Below, piece after piece: positions 1 through 11,959 of a DNA stretch of 64,000 bases. The stretch's first letter is position 1. Each line of letters begins with the position of its first letter. The DNA comes from Kappaphycus alvarezii. Taxonomy: Eukaryota; Rhodophyta; Florideophyceae; Gigartinales; Solieriaceae. Below the pieces are notes generated by a model. That model saw only the letters and a program-made list of their open reading frames with translations, was not told where the DNA came from and ran no database searches. The stretch is taken from positions 3,973,001 through 4,037,000 of the forward strand of contig NADL03000590.1 of NCBI GenBank assembly GCA_002205965.3. The letters run 5' to 3'. The translations under genes were made by a program, and so were the position numbers.

Positions 1-3000
1 GGGTTGCTTTTTGGTGTGACGGAAAATTTGTTTCTGTAGGTAGCGATCGGAGGAAAAATGGGAAGAGAGCGGAGGGTGGGGCGGCGGGTGGGTAGAATGG
101 TTTATATAGGATTTGAACCCCTTTCTATCACCCCCAGGCGCGGTGCACACAAACTTACAGACTGGCCTTTTTTTGGGGGGGTGGGCTTGCTTTGCTGTGT
201 GTGATCAGGCGGTACAGAAACGCGAACGAGCATAAAGAGTGGTTTTCCTGTATTACTTTGAAAGAGGAATGTACAGTAGTTGGGCAGGAGGCGGTGTGTT
301 GACGTTTTGCGCGAAAATGGTGACTGTGGCCATTTGAAAATCATACACCCATTTGGCATACCGCCCAAAATTTAATGGTTTTTATTCCTTTTGTCGAGTC
401 TGTAACTGGATAGTGTCGTTCTGAGGCCGAATCATGAAATGATTGGATGTTGTAGGAGCTCACTTTTTTTCTAATAGTGCTCCGCGAGCGTACAAGTGTC
501 TTTCCTGTTTCATGTATGACACTGTGTCCCAACCGGTACATCATTGATGCATTCCGTCTAGCCCACTCCTCATCCTAGTGCCTGCAAGCAACGACACCCT
601 CCCTCGAAAACTCTGTCGTGCAACATTCTACCACTAGTACAGCCCTAGGCAACTTTGTCAATGGTCAAACAAACGTTCACCACACACCAGCCCATCACCC
701 CTCACCTCCCCTGATCAACAACACAAGCCATGCCATTCTCATGAATACTTGATACAAACAACAACAACAATCAGGCACTGTACTGTACTGTACATATACC
801 CTGCGCCGCTAGTAGAGTTGCAAGTGCAAAGTGCAGTTGAATAAGTGAGGGGTTAGGCGGCAGTAGCGCACCAGTCGGGCTACGTGTGGCAGGCACGCGT
901 GCCAGATTTCCTAGGTTTGGGGCCCGCATCGGCGGCGGAAAGGAGGAGATTGGGGATGCGTCGTGTTGCCCAATCCATTTGCTGCGTGCTCTATCTGCAG
1001 CGCTCGAGTGTATATGGTTGGACGACGCGACATTGTGCGATTTAAGCACTGTATAGAGGTGGCTTACTGTAATGTAGAAGTTGTTGGGTGTAATTGCAGT
1101 AGTGACAACTGTACTGTACGCTATTGTACGGTTGCAGCGGCTGTTGCCGTATTTTGAGTGTTTGAGGTCTGCGGCGTCGCACTGAACGGTTTGGGCAGCA
1201 TGTTCCACTTGTGCTGTGAGGTGGCCAGCGGCTGGGAGGGGGGGAAGGGAAGGAAACAATGTGATGCGCTTGGTGTGGTCAGTATGCGAGTGGTGCGATA
1301 GCACGGAATGTTTGGGTTTGCTGGCAGGAAAAAGTGCGCATCCCGCTGAGTGGCCTTGGATGATACTGTATTGACTTGATCATGACGGTGGCAAGTTTGA
1401 AATGCGAGTCAACTCTGTACAGTACAGTAGATACCATACCGCTTAAAGTGACAGCTGAACCTTTACAACATTGCATGTCAGACAGGTTTTTGTTGTTTCG
1501 CATTGCCCACGTGTCTTGTCGTACAGTAATGTAGTGGTACAATACTGTAGTGCAATACCCTTTGTCGTGAAATCGGTTTGCCGTCTGTTGTTGAGTGCTA
1601 TATTGTACTGTACTGTCTTCCAAATTCCAAGTCAGCATTACACGGTAACTACGTAGCACAATGTGGGTAACAGTAATAGGGGGTCGTGGTGCCGGTCGTG
1701 GTTCCAGCAGCGAGCGTTCTGGAAGTTGTGGTACCAACGCCTCTTTCGCCCCAAATAAGTGAAACGCTGAAATCTGCGGCCCATCTGCCACCTACCGTTT
1801 TGCAGTATCCATTGATATCGCCCATCCGCATGCACAACCAATCTCACAGCTTGCATTCGCCGCCCCAAATTCCACGCACACCTCGTCCAACCTTCATCCG
1901 CTGTCAAGCAAGGCACGAGCGTAAACCAGTGCACCCAATTCCATCCAAACACGTGCAGTGCAAACGCGGCAGCATAATTTATTCAAGCACACCATCGCAT
2001 GTACACCAGATGAATGCAAAAAGAAACCGCAACAAGCGGAAATCGCGAAACCCGAGTGACGTTTGCGCAACATCACGGCTTGACAACACCTACGCACTCG
2101 TCACACGCCGAGCTCGTAGGGAAGTTTGCGGTTGGTTTATGGGACTGTGGGTCGGTTGTCATGTAGATTTGCAATCAGACGATGCAGCACAGTACCTACT
2201 CTTTACCACGGCGATTCCGACTGCTCGGGTGTCATAGCTGAGGAGAAACCGATTGTCAGGAGCCAAAGTGTGCTTCCAAAGCCGCAAAGGCTGTGAGATG
2301 TGATAGTGGACTTTCAGTGTAGCATGTATGGACGGGTTTTTTGTTGCGGGTATGTGGTTGGGGAATGAGTGGCTCAGTGTTAGATGGCACTGCTCTAGGT
2401 GTCCTTGATATGCATGAGTGTCAATTGGGAAAGGGGATAAGTGCGTTTATTTTGGCTCGCGGGATTTCGTGAACGACATGTCGTTAGTTGCGGTGGCTCT
2501 GGTACATAGAGCCGTATGATTTGTTGGTGACAGTTGCGAAAGGGTTTGAATGTGGGCTCTTTGTGTGAATCTCTGTGAATCTGCAGCATAATGACGAATC
2601 GACATCGACATGAATCCAGAGTCTAAGATGTTTTTCTTTACATGGGAAATACATACAACACAATAAATACTGCGATTTTACCGCGCCTATCCTGTCAGAA
2701 TACCATGGCTTGCTCTTCGAAGGACAGCCATCGGCGAAACATCTCACGTCGTGGTACTGTACGGTTCAGGACTACTGTACTGTACAGTACTGCACAGTTC
2801 TGTTTGTATGCAATTCAGATTAGTACTGGAACAATGTACTAAACTGCCCTGTACTGTACTGTACAGCGCAGGAACAAGAATTGCAGTGACTCAATGGCTA
2901 CCTTCGTAACTCCTCAATGCGTGTGATTCATCTAAACATTTGACTTTTTCGTAGAAATTTATGCATTGCTATAATTAACATGAATCGCACAGTATACACA

Positions 3001-3024
3001 CACACGTCCAAAAACCCCTGCCAT
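1..3024. other. Gene-poor left end with palindromic repeat clusters
   Basis: No ORF here shows a recognisable domain, and the longest ones (up to 183 codons) are low-complexity or overlap on opposite strands. What stands out is a series of GTACAGTAC/GTACTGTAC clusters at about 779-797, 1108-1120, 1416-1428, 1602-1616, 2754-2803 and 2849-2866. A TATA-like TTTATATAGG at 101-110 would serve a minus-strand gene lying left of the window, but nothing confirms one. Confidence 0.5.
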
Positions 3025-4099
3025 TCAAAATCTGCAAAACAGTTTCACAAGCCGTGCGAAACTGAAAAAACCGCTTGGGGACGGATCCCTCGGTGATATC
3101 CAGCGGAGAGGTTGAGTCGAATCATCCAAAGGGATCACTGCAGTGCCTGGGGAAAAAGTGGAGCGAAGCAAGGGCCGCCTATGTCGCGGGGTTGTTGAGG
3201 GAGCGCATAGCACGAGCGCGTTTGGCTTCCTCACCAAAGCGGAGTTGCAGTCTGCCCGAATGAGCAGCTCGATGGATGGTCCGTTCGCACGTGGATCGGT
3301 GTGGAGCCATGGATTCATGGTGGAGAGCGGCGCATTCGGTACCAGCGGCCGCTCAACGAATGCGTTTACAAAGGGCATTGAGTTGGTCTGCTGGGGAGCG
3401 CCATCGGGCTTCGCCGCGGAGGGGTGCGCGGAAGAACCACGGTCGGGAACGTATGCGGTCGGAGAAAAGAAATATGATCCGTGACGGGGCTCGCCTCGCC
3501 TAAAATGCGGATGAACAAGCGGACGGCAATGTGAAGGAGGGGCCGGGAATAGAGGGGAAGAGATCAGATGGGCGGAGAGGCATGGCCAGAATATCTTGGA
3601 CAGGACGGAAAAGAAGAGGGGTTGCGAGGGGAGCCGTGAGGATAGGACGGGGCGTCATGACGATAAAGCCGGTGAGGGCGGAGGGAGGGGGGTCTGGGCT
3701 TTCCGCCATCGGGCCGGAGAGACTAGGCAGGGCCTGGTACACGGGCCGTCTTGTGTGGCACGAAGTGGCGGGGTTGAGACCGTTACCAAACGGGTCATGA
3801 GGGTGTCCACATGGGATTCCCTTAGCGGATTAACGCGCTGTGAGCATTTGCGGTTGCGTGTCGGTCGGGTGGGGATGTGGTAGGGGAGGAGGGGGCAGGT
3901 ATGGAGCAAAGAGGCTCAGGAGAAGGCCCTGGGGAGACACATGAAGCAGAGAGGGATGCGGTTGTCCCACGCTGCTTAGAGCGGGATGGTGGTGCAGGCG
4001 GGCGTGGGGTGATGTCAGAGCGGGCGGAGGCGTCGGGGGCTCGGACAGCCGCGGTAGCAGGGGCGGCGGCGGCAGGAGGGCCGGAGTAGAAGCAACCAC
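3025..4099 (-). mobile_element. 5' part of an RLE-type non-LTR retrotransposon, truncated
   Basis: Minus-strand reading gives a proline-rich stretch, then a segment at about 3500-3742 containing DILAMPLRPSDLFPSIPG. This matches the pre-RT segment of the fuller copies (DALHSPLRPSDIFNRIPG near 10,230 and DILSTPYREANIFQGIPS near 14,795). At 3025-3300 it continues with FGEEAKRARAMRSL and DSTSPLDITEGSV, parallel to ARYGKAMRTL and the region just before the RT in the copy at 15.1 kb. The RT itself is absent, so the copy ends before the catalytic core. Several frame changes are needed to follow it. The call rests on similarity to the other copies in this window rather than on a catalytic motif. Confidence 0.6.
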
Positions 4100-5540
4100 A
4101 GGGGCAACCTGCGGGGGGGGTGAGGATTCAGAAGACTAGAGGGCATGGTTGGGACGGCGGGCTGTCGTGGAAACTGGAATTCGGTGGATGGGTATAGTAC
4201 AGTATAAAACTTTGAAATCATGTTAATGGTCCAATGAGGAGCCAGAAGGATACAAACGCACAAATAGCGACAAAAAAATAGAGAGATAGACACTGGGTAA
4301 AATACTTTTGCGTGATTTGGTGTGAAGGGAAGCCCCAATACTGTAACATGCAAATCTGCCACAGTTGGCAATGATTTCATCAGAGGTCAATTATTTTGCT
4401 CTTTAAAAATTACTATAATTTGGACAGTGTAAGGGCACTTTAAGCACCCCGCGATACAGTAACAGTATGTGCACTATCGGGGCAGAAAGGTCAAGACACG
4501 TGTCAAACTTGATAACAAAAACTGTATATGTACGAATCTGTACAGTGGTCTGCCTCATTTACAGGTAGTAAAAATTAAGCCATCAGCTTTACGATGCACT
4601 TTATATCGCCATGGCACTATACACATATGCACTATACTCCATCCCCCTGCATTGGTATGTTGCTCCTCCGCTCACTGTTCTTGCGAAAATTGAAAACTTT
4701 AAATTATTGAAAACTTTACTGCATTATTAAAAAAGGACACAAGAGCGGCGCGTGTGTACCACTGTACTGTTGCCCGCCACGCAGTGATACGTGTGATCTT
4801 GCAAAAGATTTCGTCGCTCTGCTGGATCTAACAAACATGCAACTTTGACCTTACCAAAGAAAGGTTACACCTTGCATGAACGGCAGACTTTACGGTAGGA
4901 TGGCATTGCAGCAGTTGTGCCATGTGTCGTTCTGGCCGACTCACTCTTTCAGGTAAGGTTCTGTACCACTCAAATGCCTTGATGAGGAATTGATGTTGAC
5001 TGCAACTGCAACATGAAGGTGTTCAATGAAGATGACGATGGTTTCTTCATGACCCCCAAATAATTTATTTGAGGGCCAAAATTCTGATCAATCTTTCCGA
5101 CGCCTTGCCTGTTGCAGGAATCGCGGGTTCCCCGTTTTACGGTAGTGCGGGTTGTATTGCAGGACCTATTCGGTTGTACAAAAGGAGGGAAACTCAGTTT
5201 AGATAACGTACATAACAAATCCAATTCGATTACCACACGCATTCACCGATAATTGACCAAATTCACTACGCCAACTCAAATCTCTACCAGACATCACCTT
5301 ATCTATGGGATGAACGTCGTCTTTCTACTAGAGGGCTAATGCCTTTCCAGAGGACGACTTCTACTCTAGGCAATAGCTCGACAAATGGCTCGTCACCGAA
5401 AAAAATCAGCGACGACATATCCCGCATAACGCACTAGCCGCGTGGAGATAACCGACCACATCTTCCATACATTACCAGAAATGCGAACCCAACAAACCGA
5501 GCCCTGGGGCGCGATTTCCATTTGAAGAAAAATGTTTACT
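4100..5540. other. No recognisable gene
   Basis: Short ORFs (up to 121 codons) have no recognisable motif. The stretch includes small A+T-rich patches and isolated CAGTACA/TACAGTA words near 4198 and 4460. I see nothing else to annotate. Confidence 0.4.
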
Positions 5541-5548
5541 CATACGTT

Positions 5549-5579
5549 GGGGTTCGCAGGCAGTAAGCCCGCGAACCCC
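5549..5579. repeat. Hairpin, 9-bp perfect arms
   Basis: GGGGTTCGC (5549-5557) pairs with GCGAACCCC (5571-5579) around a 13-nt loop. It lies 15 nt upstream of a second, longer perfect hairpin and just before the LINE fragment that begins near 5640. Its function is unknown; it could be a structured 5' end of that element. Confidence 0.6.
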
Positions 5580-5593
5580 TTCTGTTGACCGCC

Positions 5594-5630
5594 GAATTGC
5601 ACCGGTGTAAATGATACACCGGTGCAATTC
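5594..5630. repeat. Hairpin, 16-bp perfect arms, 5-nt loop
   Basis: GAATTGCACCGGTGTA (5594-5609) and TACACCGGTGCAATTC (5615-5630) are exact reverse complements separated by AATGA. Together with the hairpin at 5549-5579 this makes a tandem pair. No poly-T tract follows, so a transcription terminator is not indicated. Confidence 0.75.
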
Positions 5631-5639
5631 TTGCAGTCG

Positions 5640-5960
5640 CGGTTTTAATTTATTCGTGTCACGCGATCCATGTGACACTGCGTGACCGGTCACCTTCTAG
5701 CGTATTCCGAATTGTCCACGAACACACGCATTTTCCTGCGATGGGACCGAGCATCCCTTCCCATCTCGAAAAGGGGCCTCCGCTTACAACACGCCAAGGA
5801 CGTTACCGAAGCCGCATACACCGCCTCTGCGCCGACACAACGTCCTATGCAATGCTATCCAACACTTTTGCAAACAAGTTGGCATCTCCCCACTTGTTGA
5901 ATACCCACTGCCCTCTTCTGCCTTGCTCTTGCCGCCCATCGACCACCATCTGCTACCCAA
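5640..5960 (+). mobile_element. Non-LTR retrotransposon C-terminal fragment (family A)
   Basis: Across frames the stretch encodes RRHNVLCNAIQHFCKQVGIS, closely parallel to RRHNVLRNALHRYCKELGIS in the minus-strand fragment at 17.6-18.8 kb. In this family the block follows the CCHC knuckle and precedes the restriction-like endonuclease. The upstream knuckle is not clear here. Immediately downstream lies the C-terminal region of a different family, so this looks like one fragment abutting another. At least two frame changes occur in 300 bp. Confidence 0.6.
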
Positions 5961-6960
5961 CGAGATACGACGGACCCACCAATTTATCCCTCACAATGTC
6001 ATTCCAGCCAATCTTCGGCTCCAACCTCTCCTTGCCCGCCTCCCCACGAGCGGTCAAATGCAAGGCGTCCCGACCACCCTCCCATCCGCCATCCATCATG
6101 AACGCCGCAAAAGCTATCTCTCTCTCCCCGTAATACGAAAGTGGAGCTCACCGACTCACCCGGAACCTCAGCTGTCGAACACGGTCCGCCAACGCACCCT
6201 TCCTCACCCTCCCGGACTCCTGCGCTTCCACCCGCATCGAACCCCAAATCTGGACATACATGTTCCTGCTTCAACTTGGCCACCCCGTCTTCAACGGCCG
6301 GACCACTGCCCCAGGTGTGCACTCTCCCAAGCTCGACCCCCCCACTCCTGGACCCACTCGGGAGACATGCTATCCAGTGCCCAGCAATGGAGGGATTCCT
6401 CCGACGCCACAGCCACCTTCGAGACAAACTGTATACTCTCCTCCGACATCCCTCTGTACTGTTGCGCCCGAAGCTCGAATATACCTTCCCCTGCGAAGCC
6501 ACCTCCCGTACTCCGAACGCCGCCGAATGGACATCCTCATTGACGACATCGAATTCTCCTCACGTCCCTTGGGACTTCTCGTCTTCATTGCAAGCCCCTA
6601 CACCGCACGGGCCATCTCCCACTCTCGCAAGACCTCCGGAGGGCTACCCTGCCATTGAAGCCTCGAAAAGTGCGCATTACGCTGTCCTCTGTGGACAATA
6701 CAAGCCCAATTCTACCCTCTTGGATTCGATACTCACGGAGCCATCGGCAAACCTGCCCGTGAAGCCCTAGCCAAAGTCGCCTCCTTTTTCGCACTCCGCC
6801 GCGGGAAACCACCATCCGATGAATACCACCGATTGGTCACCACCCTCGCCTCCGTCGTTCTCCAGCTGACGGCCCATGCCGTATCTCGCCGTGCTTTGTC
6901 TCTCACATCACTTGATGCCTGAGCGACCCAGCTCGGCTTAGTGATCACTTAATAAAAGCG
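5960..6960 (+). mobile_element. Non-LTR retrotransposon C-terminus (family B) with 3' end
   Basis: Three frames together give CPRC, then DPLGRHAIQC (the second half of a CCHC knuckle), RRHSHLRDKLY, an endonuclease-like block RRRMDILIDD followed by LGLLVFIASPYT, then FYPLGFDTHGAIGKPA and a C-terminal helical block ending at a TGA near 6919. The order knuckle, RHxxLRD, PD-(D/E)XK-like block, PLxxxxxGxxG is that of RLE-class LINE proteins. The second catalytic Asp expected in xxDVTVxSP is Leu here. AATAAA follows at about 6950, probably marking the 3' end. The copy is frame-shifted and 5'-truncated. Confidence 0.65.
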
Positions 6961-7590
6961 TATGTTTGTTTGTTGCTCACCGATGGTTCCCGATTCTTCG
7001 GCCGTCTCGCCGCCCAGGCCGCCTTACATCGCAAAAATCCCCAACAGCAGTTCCAACACTTCACTACGCGATGCGCCTTCTGCTTGGTAAGTATGCAAGC
7101 CCGCCAGGTACTTACCCGCCGCTTTTGAGTAGATTTTTGCACTATAGCCACCTCCTGCGCTGAGAAGCGCATTCTTAGTCATTAAAAATTTCTCCCCGCG
7201 ACGTCTTGTCCCAACACCACACAACGCGGCAGTTCACATTGACTCCTACCTACCTGAGGCCTAAGAAAATGCTCTACAGTGGATACTGAGCTCCTCGGTG
7301 CTCCTCGATGGACCGATTGGGAATTCCCCGAGTAAGCCCGCCCCCCCACCGTGCGCTTTTTATAGCAGTTTCGGTATCGTATCCCACGGCAGTTCCACAC
7401 ATCTCTCGAAACAGGCACACATCGATAGGCGGGAAAGTGGTCAAATTCAAACTAAACACCGCATCTGGTTGGCATCGAAAATGACCCTTATTCACTTTCT
7501 ATACTGTAAACAGAACAGTAATTTCTGTACTGTAATTAATACAGTCAGTGAGTAGGCTACGTTTACAGGGTTTCCATCAAAGATCGCCCA
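6961..7590. other. No recognisable gene
   Basis: Overlapping short ORFs on both strands show no family motif. Composition turns sharply AT-rich after about 7500, which marks the start of the island that carries the protease gene. Confidence 0.4.
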
Positions 7591-7591
7591 T

Positions 7592-7860
7592 AGTGGAATG
7601 GTGGAATCAAAGTAAAATTGTAGTTATATTTTTGCTGTGCACATCCTTTTCATATCACCTCTTTATATTTTAGAAGATTTTGATCGAATGGTCGAATAGT
7701 ATATAACAGTTATAAAATCGAAGTGCATATGTTTATCATACTTCAAATGTATTTCTCAGAAAATTTTTGCCGACGATAGGAACACAGTGTAATGCTGGAA
7801 TTAAGTCTAATTTATAATTATTTTTTCTCTGTGCACATCATTCTCATACCGCACAATACC
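7592..7860. repeat. Pair of imperfect ~70-bp direct repeats
   Basis: Segments at about 7592-7665 and 7786-7860 share GTGGAATGGTGGAATC / GTGTAATGCTGGAATT, then AT-rich sequence, then CTGTGCACATCCTTTTCATA / CTGTGCACATCATTCTCATA. The second half of the unit is the dispersed TGCACAT motif that also occurs in pairs near 12.9 and 18.9 kb. The repeats sit at the left edge of an AT-rich island holding a protease gene, so they may belong to the end of a mobile element. Confidence 0.55.
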
Positions 7861-8143
7861 GATTATATCACTTCGAGTCACACTTGGACGATTTGGTCCG
7901 TTGGACCAAATAAAAATATTTTAATAACATCATAAAAATTTTAATAATAAAGTTATGGTGTAAAATCGATTGCAAACACACGGATGCCATTTTTACCTTT
8001 GCCAATTTAGCTCATCCGTCAACTACCCACTGCCCCCCTTTCTGCAACAATGGCCCGAGTTCGAGCCGTAACGAGAAAATAAAAATTAAAGCGACTATTG
8101 ACTCCCTGCAGAGTCATGGGGTACCCCAATCTGCTGCAGTCAC

Positions 8144-9057
8144 TTGCTATGTGCGCAAGAAGCTCAGAGAAGGGCGTTGTGTAGCGTCCACCAGTCAAGA
8201 CGATTCATGGCTACGTCTTGTCCTCCCGGTCAGTTTGCCGATGATCACATTCTGATTGGCGCTCTATCGGAGATGGACTTTGAGACCAATACTGTTGTCA
8301 CGCCCCCCATGACATCCAGCATTATACTGAACGCAGCTTTGAAACGTGACTGGTCAGATTCAATCCCGGCTATAGTCGCGAGACTTAAGTGCCAATTCGT
8401 TGTAAACAATACCAGTACTAATCCTGGTAACATTGCTGTAAACGTTGCCTACAACGACCACTGGGGGAGCGTAGTTGTCACAAAGAATGGTTCTATATAC
8501 TGGGCTGACAGTCTGTCGTGGGACCCCTTCGAGAACATAATGTTCGTTGTGCGTGACACTCTATACAGCTTGTTTCCGAATGCTAGTTGACAATCAAAAA
8601 GTGAAAATTATATGAAAGACATACTGGGTTTCGAGAAACAAAAGGACGAGTACAGTTGTGGATTCTATATCATCAGTCTAATGATGAAATTCGCTGAATC
8701 AACTGGTATCATTTATCCTTACGGATATGAGACATATTCAAAAGATACTACGGGAAAATAAGGTTATCTTCAATCAAAGCATTCTTCCAACGGGTCGAGG
8801 AGGTGTATAGCGATAGGGGTGCCAGGATGACGGAAAGCGATGTCTTGAGATACATTTCAGTTGATCGACTGCGTTTCTCCCCGTCGACAAGTCAAAATCG
8901 AGATTATAGATTGGGTACAGACGGGGTTTATGAAAAGTATGGAGAAAAAGTCAATGATGTGGCTTCATATGTAACAAGTGCAAAAGAAAGAGGGGAAAAA
9001 TTGTATCGCAGGGGGTATCATAAGTACACTAGAACTGAAAATTCTCTGAGCGTATAA
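8144..9057 (+). pseudogene. Ulp1/SENP-like cysteine protease (C48 family), disrupted
   Basis: The frame from 8144 encodes NDHWGSVVVTKNGSIYWADS, with the family's catalytic His (codon 106) and Asp (codon 122). The same frame, after a TGA at 8588-8590, continues with EKQKDEYSCGFYII, giving the oxyanion Gln (codon at 8639) and catalytic Cys (codon 172, 8657-8659). Thus His-Asp-Gln-Cys are all present in the order and spacing of Ulp1 proteases. One extra A in the A4 run at 8740-8743 would join the next frame (to 9057, C-terminus of unknown fold). C48 proteases remove SUMO from proteins in host cells but are also carried by several eukaryotic DNA transposons. The AT-rich, gene-poor setting favours a transposon origin. 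The start is uncertain, and coding-like sequence in another frame (8085-8190) precedes it. Confidence 0.7.
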
Positions 9058-9199
9058 TACTTCGTTGCGCTAAACACAAGCATGGTTGTAATGTCTCTGT
9101 AACTGCTAGAAAAATGAAGAATTTGGGGAATGGATTGTTGTAAGGAGAGGTGTACATAACCACCTTCCTCAGTAGGACTTAAATAAAGAGTATCTAGGT

Positions 9200-11950
9200 A
9201 CCCCTTTACTGCCTTATTGCACTATGTAAAAAAAGTTTACGACGCGCAACCTACCCTCCCGACCTCCCTCCTGGAGACCTTTGCCACCTCCTTACTCAAA
9301 TTGGCAATGGGCCTCCGCTCCTGCATTAGCCCCTCCCACCACGACAACGATGCCGCCATCTCTCGCTTCGCGACATCAACGAAGAAAGACCTCTGCTTCC
9401 GTGCCGGTGAAACGATGATGCCACAAGAATTTTTACTTCTGGCCAAGCTGTCCACCACTTTCTTCCCCGACCTCGCCACCCCGCCGACCCCCGCAGATAA
9501 AGCTGAGCCCTGTGCAAACGCTCCCACCGCAACCTGCGCCGCTGTCGCCGCACGCCCCGCACCTCCACTCCCGGCGCGCTCCCTGCCCGCCCTCCGCCTT
9601 TAGGACCCCCCAACCGATGCTACCGACGAGGGGATGCTTTTGTTGAAAACTTAATTGCGAACTTCTACGCGGGGTGCGAAAACCTTGCTCACCCAAAGAC
9701 TGACTTGGATACGCAGGACACCCCAGGCGCAGCACCAGAGGCAGACACTACACCAGTGGCCCACCACGACAACAACAACGAGACCCGGACAGTGGAGTGG
9801 AAACACTGAAGACCACCACAGTCCATGAAGAACCCGACAGTGCGACGCCACCGGCGACAAACAAAACTAACCTGGCCCCCACACCTAGAGAACCCTCACC
9901 TGTCAACCTTAGGGTCGCAAAACCCCAGGAAACAGGTGCGGCTCACCAGCTTACGCAATCAAAGCCGGACGTTCCTGAAGCCCCCTCCACACACACGGGG
10001 AAGACCGAACGACGCACGAAACGCACCCGCGCCCTGTCACAACGCATGAAGGAGATGCGGACGGTGAAGGCACATCTCGACAATCCCCCCCACCGGGAAA
10101 ACGGGCGAGCAAGGCCTCTCGCCGTTAGTCCTCCCTCCTTTCCCCTTCCCCGTATCAATACCCCTGATGCCTCCGACGACTTCTCCGCAACCAACGACCA
10201 GTCCACCCCTACCACTCCTCTTCCTTCGGTGTATGATGCACTGCACAGCCCGCTAAGGCCCTCGGACATCTTCAACCGCATTCCTGGGAACTGCATTCAC
10301 AGTCTCGCCATATTGCACAGATACTCTTTCGATACAGCAAACGCACGGAACGCAAGCAGTCACATTGCCTTCCTCCGGATACATCTTCTTACCTACCGTC
10401 TGCGACGTGTAATCGTGGGGAAGCCGGATGGCGGTCTCAGACAAGGCAAAGCCAAGGACTCGAGAACACATCCGCCGCGCCACTGCAGGCGAATGGAATG
10501 AACTTTGGAGAGAAGCCATCCAAGCACACCAGATCAGGGAAGAGCGAACCGTCCGACGTCGCCCGCAGCAAACCCAGACAGACAACAAGCGAGACCCAAA
10601 GTTTCGCCGGGCAGCCCCCTAGCTGCAGATGCACAATACGGGCGTGCGATGCGCACCCTACATCAGTCGCACATTGCGGACGTGCAGGACCCACACGTTT
10701 TGGAACGTCTTCGAGAGTTGCACCCTGCACCGACTCTCTGTTACAGCCATCGACACGAGAGACCTCCCGCTCCCGATGGACATCACTGAGGAGGCAGTCC
10801 TACACGCCGTCCGACGCTGAACCCAAACTCCGCACCGGGCCCGGACAGAATGTCCCCTCGGCTCCTTCGATTCTTGGCCAACACAACGGTGAGTCCTGAA
10901 GCAGGTGTAAAGGGCATCTTGGCGCTAACTGCAGTTGTGACAAGACTAGCCCAAGGGGACTTACCAGACGACACAATCCCTCTGATCTCTTCTGCGACAT
11001 TGCTGCCCATCCAACCTCGGCCAGACAAGATTCGCCCCGTTGCTACTGGGACGGCCTTGCGGCGACTTGTAACAAAGGTGCTCCTATCGCAAGCGATAGA
11101 AGACACGAGGGAGTACCTCGCAGCCTTGCAAGTGGCCAATGGCGCGCGCAGCGGACTGGACTCCATTGTGCACGAAGCACTGACTGGTTGAGCCAGGACG
11201 AGGAGCATGCACTGGTATCCGTGGATGCACACAACGCATTCAATCGGTTCTCGAGACAGCGCATGATAAATCAGCGCATCAATTTGCTGCCGACCAAAGC
11301 ACCGTCGCTGTGTCGTTTTCTGAACATGGTATACGCCCGCAACACGCCGTTGCACATATTGCCCGTAACGTCCGCACATGACATTCCTAGCCAAGAAGGT
11401 ATGGAACAGGGGACCTGCAAGCATGCTGTTGTTTTCTCTTGTGGTGCATCCATAAGGAAATTGCTCAGCAGACACAGCTCGACCTACACAGATGGTATGC
11501 GGACGACTGCACTCTCATTGGCACTCCTACAGAGCTCGGGAGGGCAGTCGACATCCTCAGCCCAGAGGACCTGACCATGGCTTATATCTGAATCACGCAA
11601 AAACCCGTCTGTTCTGGCCGCACAGACTCGGTAACTGCACATAACTGCACATCGCCACTATTCCACCGCTTCCCAGTTAAGAATTTTCCACCGAAGGCAT
11701 CGACCTTCTTAGGGCCCCAATTGGGTCGTCGCAGTTTATGGCAGATTTTCTCAACGAGAAAATCAGCGAGAAAATCAGAAGCTGTAAGCACACAATGTCG
11801 CTGATCGACGGTATCGGAGACGCTCGAATTCGGTTCCACCTTCACCGGGAATGTGCATCCGCTTGCAAGCTTCGACATGTTCTGAAGCTTACTTCGCCGA
11901 GTGTGACCACTGCCATTGCACTGAGATTCAACGACGACCAACTCGAATTT
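9200..11950 (+). mobile_element. Non-LTR retrotransposon, RT-bearing copy 1
   Basis: Read across several frames: an N-terminal helical region (9217-9600), a proline-rich linker, the pre-RT block around DALHSPLRPSDIFNRIPG (10,230-10,290), then the reverse transcriptase. RT landmarks are LPIQPRPDKIRPVATGTALR (RT motif 2 region, about 11,010), VSVDAHNAFNRF (motif A, with Asp in VDAHNAF, about 11,217), QEGMEQG (motif B, about 11,395) and RWYADD (motif C, YADD codons 11,496-11,507). The thumb block RFHLHRECASACKLRHVL follows near 11,830, after which similarity stops, so the knuckle and endonuclease are missing. It has at least four frame shifts and is probably inactive as it stands. It would copy its own RNA into the genome by target-primed reverse transcription. 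Confidence 0.8.
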
Positions 11951-11959
11951 TACGCAAGC

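Noticed and set aside
105-150. Minus-strand GGGTTCAAATCC, a perfect tRNA B-box
   Set aside because: The T-stem pairs poorly and no 7-bp acceptor partner or A-box lies at the right distance, so no cloverleaf forms.
1638-1952. Trp/Arg-rich minus-strand ORF of 104 codons
   Set aside because: Overlapped by equally long ORFs in other frames and no family pattern; probably chance.
5672-6770. Large overlapping plus-strand ORFs up to 209 codons
   Set aside because: They are frame pieces of decayed LINE C-termini or their shadows, not separate genes.
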